A stretch of DNA of 64,000 nt from Strigops habroptila (GCF_004027225.2 NC_044279.2:49872744-49936743); one strand, 5' to 3'. Positions 49,175-59,740 are shown, counted from the first letter of the stretch. The notes: generated by a model not told the origin, from the letters alone. Program-made: numbers and translations.

Positions 49175-52100
49175 CCCTTTGAGCATAAAACTTGCATTAA
49201 GGCATAGGGAATGATCTGTGTTTCTTAACGGCTATAAAAGTTTGGCACTTCATGCTGTTACTTAGATTTGTAAAGATCTGTGTCAGGCTTGATTGTTTAA
49301 ACCTACTGTTACGTGAAAATTGATATGTGGGTGGCTGTGCCTAGACCATTCCCACCTCTGCTTGAGAGAATAGACTCTCATGTGAGTAGAGAACATGGTG
49401 ATGCTTTCTGCTTATGCTCATAGATTAATTATTTTTTTTTTTGTGCAGGCAGGTAATGCAATGGGCCTTAAAGCTGGCATATCTGCTGTCCATGACTTGA
49501 TATAACTACTTGTAGCATTAGTTCACTCTATTGCAGTAAGCAAATTTTTTACTGTCAGGCATTATCTAGTCAGTTCTGTATGTGCTCTAACGTAAATACT
49601 GTGGTCAATACTACTAGTCTAGCTAGATGATAATTACTGAATGTATTAGGATCCAGATACTAATTTTCAGATTGTAGACACTGCTTCTGGAGTATGCATG
49701 CTATTCTGGCTTTTGATTGTGGGTATCCAATGTTGAGAGCTGGCTTTCATGTATTTGATCATGTGTTTGATGCTTGAATAGACCTATTCTCAAGATGGAG
49801 TTACTGAGACTGTCTGGACAAGTGGATCTTCAAAAAGTGGACCTCTGCAGGCATTTTCTAGGGAGTCTACAAGAGTGTCAAGAAGAACACCAAGGAAAAG
49901 GGTGATGATAGGCTTTTTATAATAGACAAGCTTCCCCCCCCCCCAACCCCCCCACTTTTAGGGTCCCAGTGGCTATTTTATTCAATTGTTTTCTTTTGTT
50001 TGTTTTAAACAAACAGGTGGAAGCTACAGCACAGTTGCCTGTAGATGATGCTGTAATATCAGAGAGTACTCCCATAGCTGAAACTATATTGACTGCAAGC
50101 AACGAGACCCTAGTAAATATGTTTAGTAAATATGTTCAATAAATCATGCAAGTGATATTCTTCTGTAATATATCTTTACTGATAGAATCATTCTGTTTTG
50201 AACAGATACTGTTTCAAGGGAAGTAAGACTATTCAGTAGTCTTTGAAACCATATTCAGTGTCTCTATTAGTACCTATGCTGTTCACTTTGAGATGGGACT
50301 GGATAAACACCTAGATCCCATCTAATGTCTTTTTGTGGGGAGGGTTGAAAAGAGTCACTTTCAAAGCTTAGATCTTTTAAGTACATGCAGAATATCAGCT
50401 TTTAAATTTGGCTTCTTGTGAACTAAATAGCTTTAACGTTTCTAAACAGCTTAAAAGAAACTACTTGGGATGATAAGCAATGTGTTTCCTGTGCTTATTT
50501 CAAAGTATCTGTTACATAACCTCCTCGAGTTAACTGCTAACATGCATATATATTCAATGCACATAAAGATTTTGTTGCTTGGTTCTGCCACCTTTCCCCC
50601 CCTCTTTTATTTTGTATTTTGGCTGATTCTGAGTTTGAATAATTTTGAATCTTGGCAGGTTGGCAATAGGGTGACTGGAAATTACAAGCATGCAGCTCCT
50701 ACGCTGTCAGTCAGTGAACTCTCAGACATGCCCAGAAGAACACCAAAGAAACCATTGATGACAGCTGAAGTAAATAAATTAAAACTTAGATTGCTCTTGC
50801 TTACTCTCTGTGAACAAGATTCTTGTGTGTATGTGCTTACTTCTTAGTACAGAAGGGGTAGAGGATATCATTGTCCAGGTGGTACTAGTTAAAACAGTAT
50901 TGTCACATGGCATAAAAATAAGTGTATATTCTCTTTTATCTTCCCCTTTCAGATTTGGGGGGGGGTGTGTGTGTGTAAGTGCTGCTTTTTTATTTTTTTT
51001 TTTATTTCTTTCTTTCCCCCCCACCCCCCAAGCCAAATATGTTCTGGTGTGTTATTTCTCCTTGTGCTGCTATTTTTCTGATCAAACTGTAGATTTTTAT
51101 TTTTTTTTTTCTCCCCTTAAATTCTTTGAATAGCTCAAAGATAGAGCAGTATTGGGTTATCTACTTTTGATCTTGTAAATCAGCCTATCCTGAAAAGCCA
51201 CCATGTGCTTTAGTTTAGGGTCTCAAATAGTAGGATTACTTTAGACCAAAAGCCTGACTTGAAAAAGCATCTGTAGATTCCTATCAGTTACCAAGAAAGA
51301 AAATAATTCTTTTACATTTAACTTAGTCAAGCTGTCAAAATTATATTCTTGGAGAACTGTCTAAAGCACTTGCAAGTATATGTAATTGTATTAACGTAGT
51401 ACTGTAATATTGTGTACTTTTACATTACAAGATAATCTTTGGCTGAAGTTAAGTGGAGTTCATTGTTTCATGTAGTTACTGTAGATAAAACTTGTGTTAA
51501 CACTTGTGAAGCCTATTCTCAATGGGTCTGAAATTTATGAAATGGGCTGCTTTATTTGTAGTGTAACTGGAATGTAGGCTTAGTTGTCAAATAGAAGCTT
51601 GTGGGGAAAACTGGATGTTCTATTTAAAGCTTAAGGTTTGTGGGGTTTTTTTTTTTTCTTCAGTTAGTATTTTACTGTACTGTGGCATTGTTTATTACAG
51701 CAAGAAGAGACAGATTGCCTACATCAGTACTTTTTTAATCATGTTGGCCACAACCAATCCTGTGATCTGCTCAACACAGCCATGATAGAGGTGATGGTTA
51801 AGTTTTTTTGATCATCTGCATCATTGGCTGGCAGGTGTATTGTATTTATACAGCATATTTTTTATCTTAAAGGAAACTGAGGAGAGGACTGAATGCTTAA
51901 AGACACCAAAAGTGACCAGACAGCTGCCACTATCAAAGGTTAAACTAATTTCTAGAACCCAAAAAGTAAATTTCTTGAATGCCACTGGGTGACTCAGTCT
52001 TAAAAATTGCACATGGTTATGGTCACTGAGATAGCTATGCAGGAGCTTTTTGTTTTGCAGTCTTATTAGGCTTATAATTGTTTTTGATTTCCTAGGTGCT

Positions 52101-53809
52101 GGAGAGAACTCATACAGAAGAACGAAGAGTAGAAAGGGATATTCTCAAGGAAATGTTCCCTTATGAAGTATCAACACCTACAGGAATTAGGTATTTCTAA
52201 GGTTTATGTGGAGCTTGTTCCTCAGTTTTGTAATCCTGTTTAAGCTGATAAGTGTGTTATATTGGTAGGTTTCTGAGGAACAGTTTTTGCGCTATCTCTA
52301 TAACAGTTGAGATGATCAGCTCTTCTGTTCTATATACATGATTTTGTTAGGCAAAACAGTCTTGTCTTTATTTAGATTGGGGGTGGGAGAACAGGGTAGT
52401 ATTATAGTAGGAATTGTTACTGGAACTTCTGGATGCTGCAAGTTAGATGGAAAGGGCTTCTCTGTGTACTTTACAATATTTAAGCTGTTAGATACAACTG
52501 CTTTAGGCCTGCTGTTAAATGAAAGAAAGATATCCCAGCATATATTTGAGCTTTCTTTTTGAAAGCCAAAAAGAATTTTCAGATACCCTATTTTTTTCCT
52601 CTAAGTAGCAGTCCTGTTCTAGTCAAAGGTTAATCTTAGCATGTATAAGGACGGCACCTAGGAAGGGCTATTAAATTTCTCTTTGCAACTTCATATTTAA
52701 ACAAAAATTAAAACAACCTTCTGGATAATTAAGCAATTCACCAAACTTTGTCCTGTTAGAGAATGAGAAAATTTCCCTATGTTGTGAAATCAAGTCCTGT
52801 GTTTCCAATACGTTAATTATAGCTTCAATTTAAACTGCAATTTTATAAAGTCTTACCATAAGGAGAATATATGGTAACAGCTACTACTACTGTGGTGTAT
52901 CTTCTCATCACTCAGTTTTGCTCTCTTGTTTTGAGGTCTGTCAGTCTTGTTAAATCTATACCACTTAATTAATAAAAATTGTGGGTTGTACTCCATGTAT
53001 GTAGGGTGAGGCAGCCCAGCCCGTGGCAGGGGAGGTTGGAAATAGATGATCTTAAGGTCCTTTCCAACCCTAACTATTCTATGACATGGCAATGTAGGTG
53101 GATTTCTTAACCCTTACTGCTTTGTTTTATGGCTCTGTGTGTTGGCTTAGCCATCAAATACATATTTTAAAGGCCAGGGCACTCTTGGATTAGAAATCCC
53201 AGTGGGGCTGCACAAGTGATCACTAAAGATGTAAAAGGAGAGGCACACTTCCTAGAGCTTTATTGCCAGTTATGATCCATTGATTATGTGGACAGTGGCA
53301 TTTCAGCTTTTTTTTTTAAGGGGGGTGTATTTGAACACTGAATGACTAGGATACTCATTCAGTGTTCATCATAGTAATGATAGACATGTTAGAGTTTGCA
53401 ACAGATGTTTCAGGTACTGCATTCACTAGGAATAATCTTTAGTTCTTTCATTATAATAAAACTTCTGTGTGTACCTTACATTGCTCTTTGAAATATGTGA
53501 TATTTTATTTGTTTTAATAGTGCTAGCTGCCGTAAACCCATCAAAGGAGCTGCTAGCCGGCCTATAGAGCACAGTGACTTCAGAATGGAGGAATGTTTCT
53601 CTAAGTATGCTCCAAAATACGGTACCTCAACTGACATCAAGTTGGAGAAACCACCAACAAAAAAAGAACGCTCCATTCCCCTGTGGATAAAAGTTCTTCT
53701 CTTTGTTGTCATTTCGGTCTTCTTGTTTTCGATTTATCAGTCAATGGAAACTAATCAAGGAAATCCTTTCTCTGAGTATTCGAGTATCTTTCAGGGTGGT
53801 GCCAAATGA
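31532..53809 (+). CDS. TMPO: Thymopoietin / lamina-associated polypeptide 2 (eleven coding exons)
   Basis: LAP2 is an inner nuclear membrane protein that ties lamin B and chromatin (through BAF) to the nuclear envelope. Coding exons: 31532-31771, 42312-42438, 43474-43632, 45181-45281, 49782-49901, 50017-50112, 50659-50769, (51701-51790), (51873-51938), 52096-52190, 53521-53809. All introns are GT-AG and phases agree. Without the two bracketed exons the product is 445 residues; human LAP2-beta is 454. Residues 1 to about 50 are the LEM-like domain ([20 protein letters not shown]), about 97-140 the LEM domain ([18 protein letters not shown]), then an Arg/Ser-rich region with the basic cluster RRTPRKR, and a single membrane segment at about 402-422 with a 23-residue lumenal tail. 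The start is the conserved MPEFL methionine; an upstream in-frame ATG at 31,382 is not conserved in the family. Expected isoforms are beta-like and exon-skipped forms; no alpha exon is seen. Confidence 0.97.
35040..35340. promoter_or_regulatory. GC-rich patch in TMPO intron 1
   Basis: About 300 bp of GC-rich, CpG-containing sequence inside an otherwise AT-rich intron. It contains the CTCF-like motif at 35,251-35,269. It could be an insulator, enhancer or alternative promoter. No known exon is encoded. Confidence 0.5.
35251..35269 (+). promoter_or_regulatory. Near-consensus CTCF-binding site
   Basis: TGGCCGCCAGGGGGCGCAC matches the 19-bp vertebrate CTCF consensus (TGGCCACCAGGGGGCGCTA, from memory) at all but three positions, with the core CCAGGGGGCGC intact. 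Its setting in a CpG-rich patch favours occupancy. The motif is on the + strand, the same direction as TMPO. Confidence 0.7.
35593..35619 (+). repeat. T27 homopolymer
   Basis: An uninterrupted run of about 27 T residues on the sense strand of TMPO intron 1. Its length is likely polymorphic and may be imprecise in an assembly. Confidence 0.9.
36909..37018 (+). repeat. T-rich tract with scattered G, about 110 bp
   Basis: Long T runs broken by single G or GG. It is low complexity, and the reading frame that spans it (poly-Phe) is an artefact. Assembly length is uncertain. Confidence 0.9.
37673..37722 (+). repeat. (TTTTA)n pentanucleotide microsatellite
   Basis: About eight TTTTA units followed by a short T run. 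It lies in TMPO intron 1. Confidence 0.92.
38133..38440 (-). mobile_element. CR1 LINE, 3' end, antisense to TMPO
   Basis: Reverse-oriented CR1 with a clear 3' terminus at the left (tagaatcatagaatagttag). One minus-strand frame still reads as the ORF2 C-terminus ([19 protein letters not shown], then [11 protein letters not shown]). Similarity to CR1 ends near 38,440; the sequence beyond to about 38,500 keeps the frame open but does not look like CR1. It lies within TMPO intron 1. Confidence 0.92.
39521..39676 (+). repeat. G/T-rich low-complexity tract
   Basis: About 155 bp made almost only of T and G. Three overlapping frames are open across it and give Phe/Gly/Val/Cys-rich nonsense. Similar shorter G/T tracts recur at about 42,003-42,072, 44,269-44,305, 45,605-45,668, 48,805-48,850 and 56,970-57,006. 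Confidence 0.85.
42312..42438 (+). CDS. TMPO: TMPO coding exon 2 (first part of LEM domain)
   Basis: Starts with codons for [10 protein letters not shown] after the acceptor cactcacag and ends at GTA-G before the donor GTAGGT, phase 1. It encodes the basic linker and helix 1 of the LEM domain, close to the human sequence. Confidence 0.96.
42915..42933 (+). repeat. C19 homopolymer
   Basis: Nineteen C residues in TMPO intron 2, followed shortly by a T8 run. Long C runs are rare and i-motif/G-quadruplex prone on the opposite strand. Sequencing error in length is likely. Confidence 0.85.
43108..43185 (+). repeat. A-rich tract with AAAC units
   Basis: An A-rich low-complexity stretch of about 78 bp in TMPO intron 2, opposite in strand bias to most other tracts in the gene. 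No retrotransposon body adjoins it, so it is not an obvious poly(A) tail. Confidence 0.85.
43474..43632 (+). CDS. TMPO: TMPO coding exon 3 (end of LEM domain)
   Basis: Follows the acceptor tttatag and begins [13 protein letters not shown], completing the LEM domain, then a Ser/Asn/Glu-rich linker ending SDQYSDNEE. The donor is GTAAGA, phase 1. A split Ala codon joins exons 2 and 3 where human has Gly. Confidence 0.96.
45181..45281 (+). CDS. TMPO: TMPO coding exon 4 (start of beta-specific region)
   Basis: Encodes [20 protein letters not shown] and continues to VVEHNQ, matching the start of the human beta-specific region. Acceptor ggttacag, donor GTATGT, phase 0 at the end. In mammals the alpha exon lies between this exon and the previous one. 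Confidence 0.96.
47758..47780 (+). repeat. T-run, about 23 bp
   Basis: Homopolymer T on the sense strand of TMPO intron 4. Confidence 0.85.
48688..48701 (-). promoter_or_regulatory. Candidate CTCF motif, minus orientation
   Basis: The minus strand reads CCAGCAGAGGGAGC, matching the CTCF core except for A in place of C at position 12. It lies in TMPO intron 4 and faces the site at 35,251. A weak call on its own. Confidence 0.35.
49142..49174 (+). repeat. T33 homopolymer
   Basis: The longest pure T run in the window, on the sense strand of TMPO intron 4. Confidence 0.9.
49782..49901 (+). CDS. TMPO: TMPO coding exon 5 (skippable, 40 codons)
   Basis: Encodes [20 protein letters not shown] and continues to the basic cluster RRTPRKR. 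It is exactly 120 nt, phase 0 at both ends. The donor GTGATG is weaker than the usual GTRAGT, consistent with regulated inclusion. The human counterpart is close. Confidence 0.95.
50017..50112 (+). CDS. TMPO: TMPO coding exon 6 (skippable, 32 codons)
   Basis: Encodes [20 protein letters not shown] and continues to SNETL, matching human [12 protein letters not shown]. 96 nt, phase 0 at both ends, only 115 bp after exon 5. The donor is GTAAAT. Confidence 0.95.
50659..50769 (+). CDS. TMPO: TMPO coding exon 7 (skippable, 37 codons)
   Basis: Encodes [20 protein letters not shown] and continues to PKKPLMTAE. 111 nt, phase 0 at both ends. Human has VVNRVTGNFKHASP at the same place. The donor is GTAAAT. 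Confidence 0.95.
51701..51790 (+). CDS. TMPO: Candidate TMPO cassette exon (30 codons)
   Basis: An open 90-nt segment between a good acceptor (pyrimidine-rich tract, then tttattacag) and a GTGATG donor like that of exon 5. It is phase 0 at both ends, so it would insert [20 protein letters not shown] plus ten more residues without a frame change. Human beta has no such segment. Mouse has a longer isoform (LAP2-epsilon), and the extra residues may correspond. It resembles a real exon by structure but not by known homology. Confidence 0.45.
51873..51938 (+). CDS. TMPO: Probable TMPO cassette exon (22 codons)
   Basis: 66 nt open in phase 0 at both ends, encoding [20 protein letters not shown] and SK. 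The acceptor is tatcttaaag and the donor GTTAAA is weak. It lies where human beta joins TAE directly to [12 protein letters not shown], so human beta lacks it. Composition (Lys/Arg/Thr/Glu) resembles the neighbouring LAP2 exons, which favours a genuine alternative exon. Confidence 0.6.
52096..52190 (+). CDS. TMPO: TMPO coding exon 10
   Basis: Encodes [20 protein letters not shown] and continues to [11 protein letters not shown], nearly identical to human. 95 nt, starts in phase 0 and ends in phase 2 at ATT-AG before the donor GTATTT. Confidence 0.96.
53011..53085 (+). mobile_element. CR1 LINE, 3'-tail fragment
   Basis: About 75 bp of the CR1 3' end (gatcttaaggtcctttccaa, then ccctaactattctatgac) in the last TMPO intron. 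Sense-oriented and non-coding. Confidence 0.85.
53521..53809 (+). CDS. TMPO: TMPO terminal coding exon (membrane anchor)
   Basis: The acceptor ttttaatag precedes a split Ser codon. Encodes [20 protein letters not shown], then [13 protein letters not shown], the membrane segment ([18 protein letters not shown]) and the lumenal tail ending FQGGAK, with a TGA stop at 53,807. The juxtamembrane basic residues KKERS suit a type II tail-anchored nuclear envelope protein. Confidence 0.97.
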
Positions 53810-55400
53810 GTATCCTTTTGAAAGGCACACCCGATTTGATCTCCTATTTTTAATTGTAGAGAACTCTTCTGCCCTCTCATCGGCTCAAGGACTTCTTACA
53901 AATAATGTGATTGGAACATGATAAATTGGATAAAGGAAGAAAGATAATATTAAATGGACATCGGTCACTTCCTGGATTTGGACTAGTAGGAGATCACTGC
54001 CATAGGAGTAACATTTTTTTAAATCTTTGAACTTTTGTAGGCTTTATTTTTTTAATGTGGACATCCTTTAAATTCATTTTTGAGAAAATGTATATTTGTT
54101 TTTGCAAGAACTTGGAAGCTGAGAAGGGCAAAAATGTAGTAAAATGTGAAGCTGTGTTTTTAAAGCTTTTCCTTTGTACAGAAAAGAAGTTGTACTTCTG
54201 TCTCTATAGATTATTGTGGAGGAGGATTTTAACACAGGTGATAAAGGGAAATGCATTTTTGTGTGCATTTTTTCAGTAACCATGTAACTGAATTTAATCT
54301 CTTAGGATGTAGGGAGAGTATGACAACCTTTTCTGTAGGTTACTGTAACTTTTTAGTAAATGTAACTGTAAACCTGTTTGCATTTCTGTAAAAGTCTTAG
54401 TATCATATTAGTAACTCCGTTTAAGTGTAACTTCATTTAAATGTATCCCTTCGTTTTAGTGCTTACAGTGTTGTAGGAGCTGAATACAAACCTAATTGGC
54501 AAGAGATGTCTTAGAGGAACTTATTTATTAGTAATATGCGTGGAAAATAAAATTTGCATCAATATAATTTGCTACTAAAATACTTTTTTGGGTCAGTTGT
54601 TATCTGAAGTAGTCTAAATTTTGACGTTAGCAGTGGTTGTCTTTTTTTTTTTTTTTTTTTTTTTAAAAAGCTAGATCTTTCCAGCACAGCTTTGTGATTA
54701 TCTTTGAATATTCATGTAGAGAAGTATTCTCAAAGTGTGAAAATTCCATATGAAGTTTTATTCTTGTATGAAGAGGGCATTGCTGCATTTTCTGCTACAG
54801 TTTCATCTTCTAAGGTGAGATTTACTACTTTTCATGCAGTTGAATATTTTTCTCAGTGGAAGCATGCTGAAACACTCTATATTGTGTAACTTAGTTGAGC
54901 AGGCAGCTGACTTCATACTACCAATGAAGAGTGATAAGCAACAATTTTTCAAAGTGAATGTATACATTTTGGTGTGCTTAAATCTGCAGCATACAGATGT
55001 TCAGTCTTACTGCTTGGTACAAAATCGCAATAAATCATACTAATTCTTGAAGTGCTACTTATAAAAAGCTGAGAACATTAGTTAATAGTCAATATCTTTT
55101 TACTGTAGGTACAATTATTGCATAGGTTATAGCTATGGGGAAGCTTTACTTTCTGTGAACTTTGGGACAAACGGTAATTTGTAGCAAAGCAATAGTTTTG
55201 GGGGTTTATTTCTGTTAAGATTAATGTTTCTTTTTCCTTTTAATCTGCCTTTTTAGTAATCCAAATAGCTAAACTTGTGTCCATCCTATAGAAAATTGTA
55301 ACGTAAGACATTCACTTCTGGTGTCAAAATGCAGAAAAATAAAAATGATTTTAATGTGTGTGAATTTTCCTTAATAAAATAAATTCATTGCTGAAAAGCA
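53810..55400 (+). other. TMPO: TMPO 3' UTR region with several poly(A) signals
   Basis: AATAAA hexamers lie at 54,546 and 55,029, with more A-rich candidates at about 55,336 and 55,374. The first is followed by a T/G-rich stretch suited to cleavage, giving a 3' UTR of about 0.75 kb. Use of the later sites would extend it to about 1.6 kb. An interrupted T-run (about 54,642-54,663) lies between the first two. Confidence 0.7.
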
Positions 55401-58400
55401 GCAAAAGCAAGACAGCTGATGTATCAGAGGTGTCATTTTGTGCTGCTAAAGTAATCCATGTTTAAAGAAAAAATAAAATCTGATAGTAAAACCAGAACAG
55501 TTCATGTCAACGTTTGGTGGGAGGAATATTCATCATACTTGCACTATAACAATAGTACTGCACCATAATCTTTTAGCCTGTGTTAGGCCTTTAAGTTGGA
55601 TGGGGGGAAAAGCTAGTCTTCATTTGCTTTCCAATGCTTAAGGAACTTCCTTTTCACTTTAAATTATTTTTCACCCCACTTTGCTATGTGTTTTAACATG
55701 AAATATATCTTTCTCTTCTAGTTACATGAAATAATTTCAGTTGACCTCCTTCAGGGATACTGTTAGCGTCATTAAAAAAAACAAACCCAAACACACCCCA
55801 AACTGAACTGCAATGCAATCAAATGTCATCATTCTTTCATTTATGCACTGTTCTGGAGAATCCTCTCAACTTCAGTGTTACTTCACAGAAGGTAAAGACT
55901 TTTCTACATAAGTTCTCAAAGTAACTTACATGTAGCTCAATTGTAGTTAGAAGAAGTTGGAAACTTCTTGTACTTGAGCCATTTAATGGTGTGAGAGAGC
56001 TCTGAGAATAATCTTCCTTCTTTATTCCCTCTCTTCCTTCCTCTGCCAGCTCTAAATATGGATTTACTAGCATTACTAAAGCTATTGATGTTATTCTAAG
56101 AGAAACACATGTAGTAATAATACTACTAGCTGAATAGTTGCATGTGCATAAAGCTGCCTAAATACTGCTGTGTAAGTTACACTGAAGTGTACTGGGTTTT
56201 GTTCCATTAGTTTATCTTGGCTTCTAGACAGAGACAGGTTAAACTTTCAGAACCAGTTACAGAGTGGAGCAACTTTACAGACTGGTATTAGTATCCAAAT
56301 TCCAGTTGCAAAAATCAGTTGAGTTCTGATGTAGTAAATGTTGCGTAAGTCTCTTTTAGTGCAAGAGCTACAAAAAGACTGGAAAAACGGCTGTGTAAGT
56401 TAATAGGCATGACAATGTTGGGGGTTTTGGTGAGTTTCGTTCTCATGATTGGTCATAGTGCTTAGAATATTGTGCTGAAAACATGACATACCTTTATTTG
56501 CTTGTCTGAGTTACAGCTAACACAGAGCTCTTGCTTTTCCTTTTAAATTGTGCATTAATTTTGTAGCATGTGTCCAGTCAGAGTCTGGTATCAGGCTGTG
56601 AATGACTAGGGGGTATCACTTGTGGTGTTGAGACTTACTGTGGCACCTGATCCATGGTGAGGCTGTGAGAGCTTACCTAGTGTCTGATAGAAGCAGCTGT
56701 CAAGAAGGATCTTAAATTCTGTGTGTGTTTTGAAACTGATTTGTATTTAAGTAGGAAACGGTGTGAAGGAACTATTTCTGCTCCAAGTTTACTTGCTAGC
56801 ACCATGCTCAGTACTGCCCTACAGAATGCTTTCAGGTCCCTCGTAGACTTGATCTATGTGTGTTTCAGTTTGTTTCTTGTGGCACAGTTTAGGAAAACCC
56901 TTTGTGGTATTAAAATCTGCAGTTTCTGCTAATCACCTTCTCAGATGGTTCTCTGGACAAAATACTGTTTGTTTGTTGTGTGGTGGGGGTTTTTTGTTTG
57001 TTTTTGGAATTATTTTTAAAAGGCATTAACGGGTTTGTGCAGAGTTAAAGTAAAGCTGAGTACCAAAAGAATGCCTTTAAATAATACAAGCTCCAAAAAG
57101 AGACTGTTTAACAGAAAAGTATAATTGCAAATAAAGCTTGTAAAATTGTGTGGCATGTCTTGTGCATGGTATATTTGGCTTGCTTTGAAGTTGCATATTG
57201 GGCTGAAAAGCTTTTAAACAAAAAATCAAAACCTTTATGTGACTGATCAAAATGAATATGGGGATGGGTTGTGATATATAATTTTAAATCTTGTGTTTGG
57301 ACTTAGGCATTCCAGCACATCCTTTATTGTCTGTTAATATAGCTTTTACTTTATGTTTAGTAAGTCTACCTGTCTTTGTCTAAAACTTTCCTATGACTTA
57401 CGCTTTTTTCCTTAGGGAGTGTATTAGACTGCTTTGCACCAGTGCAACAGCAAGCTATGACAGATGTATACATACATGTATGTGTTCATACAACATAGTC
57501 TACAAGTGAATTCAACTTGTAAAGTAGTCCTAAGGTGGCATATATACCTTTAAGTACTATGTATCAATTGACATTGAAAAGTAATTCCTCGGATTCTCTG
57601 TCCCACCTCACTTTGAAATTCTTTGTCAGCATTGGTACATTGAGGAGAATTTAGATTAAAAAAGATCATCAGATGAGGAGAGGACTCTTAGGGCAGTTAG
57701 AGATTTTGTTAGTTCCTGCATTCAGATGATATGACTGTTCAAGGTAGCTAGTTTGGATCCTGGTGAAGGAGATGCTGCAGTGTTAAGGCTTCCCTTGGGC
57801 TGTGAAACTTACAGCTTGAATTGATCTGTTACTGGTTCTTTAGAATCACGGTCTAGTAGTTCTGGTGTTGATAGAATGAACAAGTAAAACACATGCTTAC
57901 AACAGGAGCAGATGCTACTTGTGCTAACTTGATTATCAAAGGTGTGGTTGGCTGTTTCATTGTGTATTTTTAAAAGCAATATGTCACCTGGAGAACAAGT
58001 TTACAAGAGCTTTGATTTTACTTGCAGGCTTCACCAAAATGTTAGAACTGAGGAGTTACTGTAGGACAGAAACTAGTCTACAGTTGCTTGATTGTATGGT
58101 GCTTGGGGTGGGGGAGGGTGGGGAGATGAAGGGGGGGGCGTGGTGGGTGTTAGTAACAGAAGGATAGATGTAACTAGGAAAACTTTGGAGTTGCCAAACT
58201 GTCATTTTCCTAAACTCCACAAATTTTAAAAGTAAACTTTTCTTTTTTCTTTAATCAAAGATGAATTTTATTTACAATAGCTCTTTTTATTGTGAGTCTG
58301 ACAGGTGGACACCAAAAGGTAACATCTTTCAAGTCTTCATCTATTACTACTTTTGATATGTGTCAGAAATCAGATTAATCTAGATGGTTTGAATTGCATG

Positions 58401-59740
58401 CTATTGCTATTTTATTCTTTCACAGATGGGAAAAGTTGAAGAGACTTTCTATGTAAAATGACATGCATTCAGCAGAAACACATTATCCCTGTTTTTTCAC
58501 AGGGTTATGTTAGACTGCTGTTTAATATTACTTGTTAATAGTATGCTGTTAGAAGTTAATTGGCAGCTAAACCTAAAGAAACTGATTGTTCCACAGACTA
58601 TCAAGTGTCAGTACTAGTTGTGCATAAAAATTGCCGTTAGATGTATATATAGTCACATGTTCATCCTTCATAATTGGAACAGAGGTTTTCTGTATGTTCT
58701 GCAGGAATTTCAATCATTTATATGTAATTTGGTTTGTAAAGTTTGGCTTTTAGAAAACATTGCTACCAACAGTTGTTTAAATGCAGGTGAGTAGAGAAGA
58801 ACAGTAGCAAAATGAACAATTCTGGCCTGTCTTCATTGCTGCCAGTGGCAGGGAAGTGAACAGCACTTCAGGCTCTCAGCTGGTTGCTAAATGAAAGTAA
58901 AGAATCAAGTTTCAGCTGATCTTTTCCTACTTGGCAGCTGGAGACAAGTTTACTCAAGCGGGACTTAACCAACCTAGACTTTTGTGACAGTGCTAGGAAG
59001 CATGTGTCATTTTTGCCTGTGTATGACTGCCTGAATCAATTCTTGGCAATTAGAGCCAAGTCCTCAGGTTGCTCTAGGTGGTCTTCCTCCAGGGAAGTTT
59101 GGTTCAGTAGGAGCTGCTGAGTTGCCAAAGGGGTGTTCCTGCAAGTGTGCTGTCAGTATGGCGCTCTGTGTGCCTCCTGCTGTGCTGTCTGCTGCACTTG
59201 TGTTGTTACAGAGCCCTGTAGTGGAAGGGGGGTATGACAGAGATAGTGAAAACTTGGGAGTTCTTATCTCTTAAGTAACCAGACAGCTGAACTGTGCCAC
59301 ACTAGTTTGGACCGTGTAATTCCACTAAAATGAGTGAAATCACACTGTTAGAGAATGTGTAGTTTAAGGTAGTTAAGGCCAAGCATGGGTGTTCTGTTAA
59401 GTAACATTCCACTTGCAACAAAACAGTAACTCACAATTCCTCTGGCAGCAGCTGTAGCTGTTGTAGCACAGGCCCCTGGCAAGCTGCCTTGCAAGCTTGC
59501 CATTGGAAGGAGAAATGCAGCTGTAGAAGCTGTTTGGTGGCCTCCCTCCTGCCTGTGCTGGATCTGGCATGGTGCTGCCTCAGGGGCCCCGCCAGAGGCG
59601 GGGTGAGGCTGCTGTTGAGGGTGTTGCTTCTTGCAGCTTTACCAGGAACTGTCACTAGCTGTGAGTAAACAGAACTGGAATCTGGGGCGATAGTGAGGAA
59701 TTCTTTAAACTCATCTTAAAACCTGGGTGTGATTCAGTCG
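55401..59740. other. Intergenic DNA between TMPO and SLC25A3
   Basis: AT-rich sequence without a recognised gene. It could include distal TMPO 3' UTR, as further AATAAA motifs occur at about 55,471 and 57,131. A G-rich tract at 58,105-58,138 is described separately. Confidence 0.5.
58105..58138 (+). other. G-quadruplex-forming G-rich tract
   Basis: Four G runs of three to five bases separated by one or two bases (58,105-58,123), followed by a G8 run at 58,131. This meets the usual G-quadruplex pattern with very short loops, which are the most stable kind. It lies 2 kb upstream of the SLC25A3 promoter. Confidence 0.7.

Noticed and set aside
59212-59225. CTCF-like motif on the minus strand
   Set aside because: A core position (G to C) is wrong, and the surroundings offer no support.
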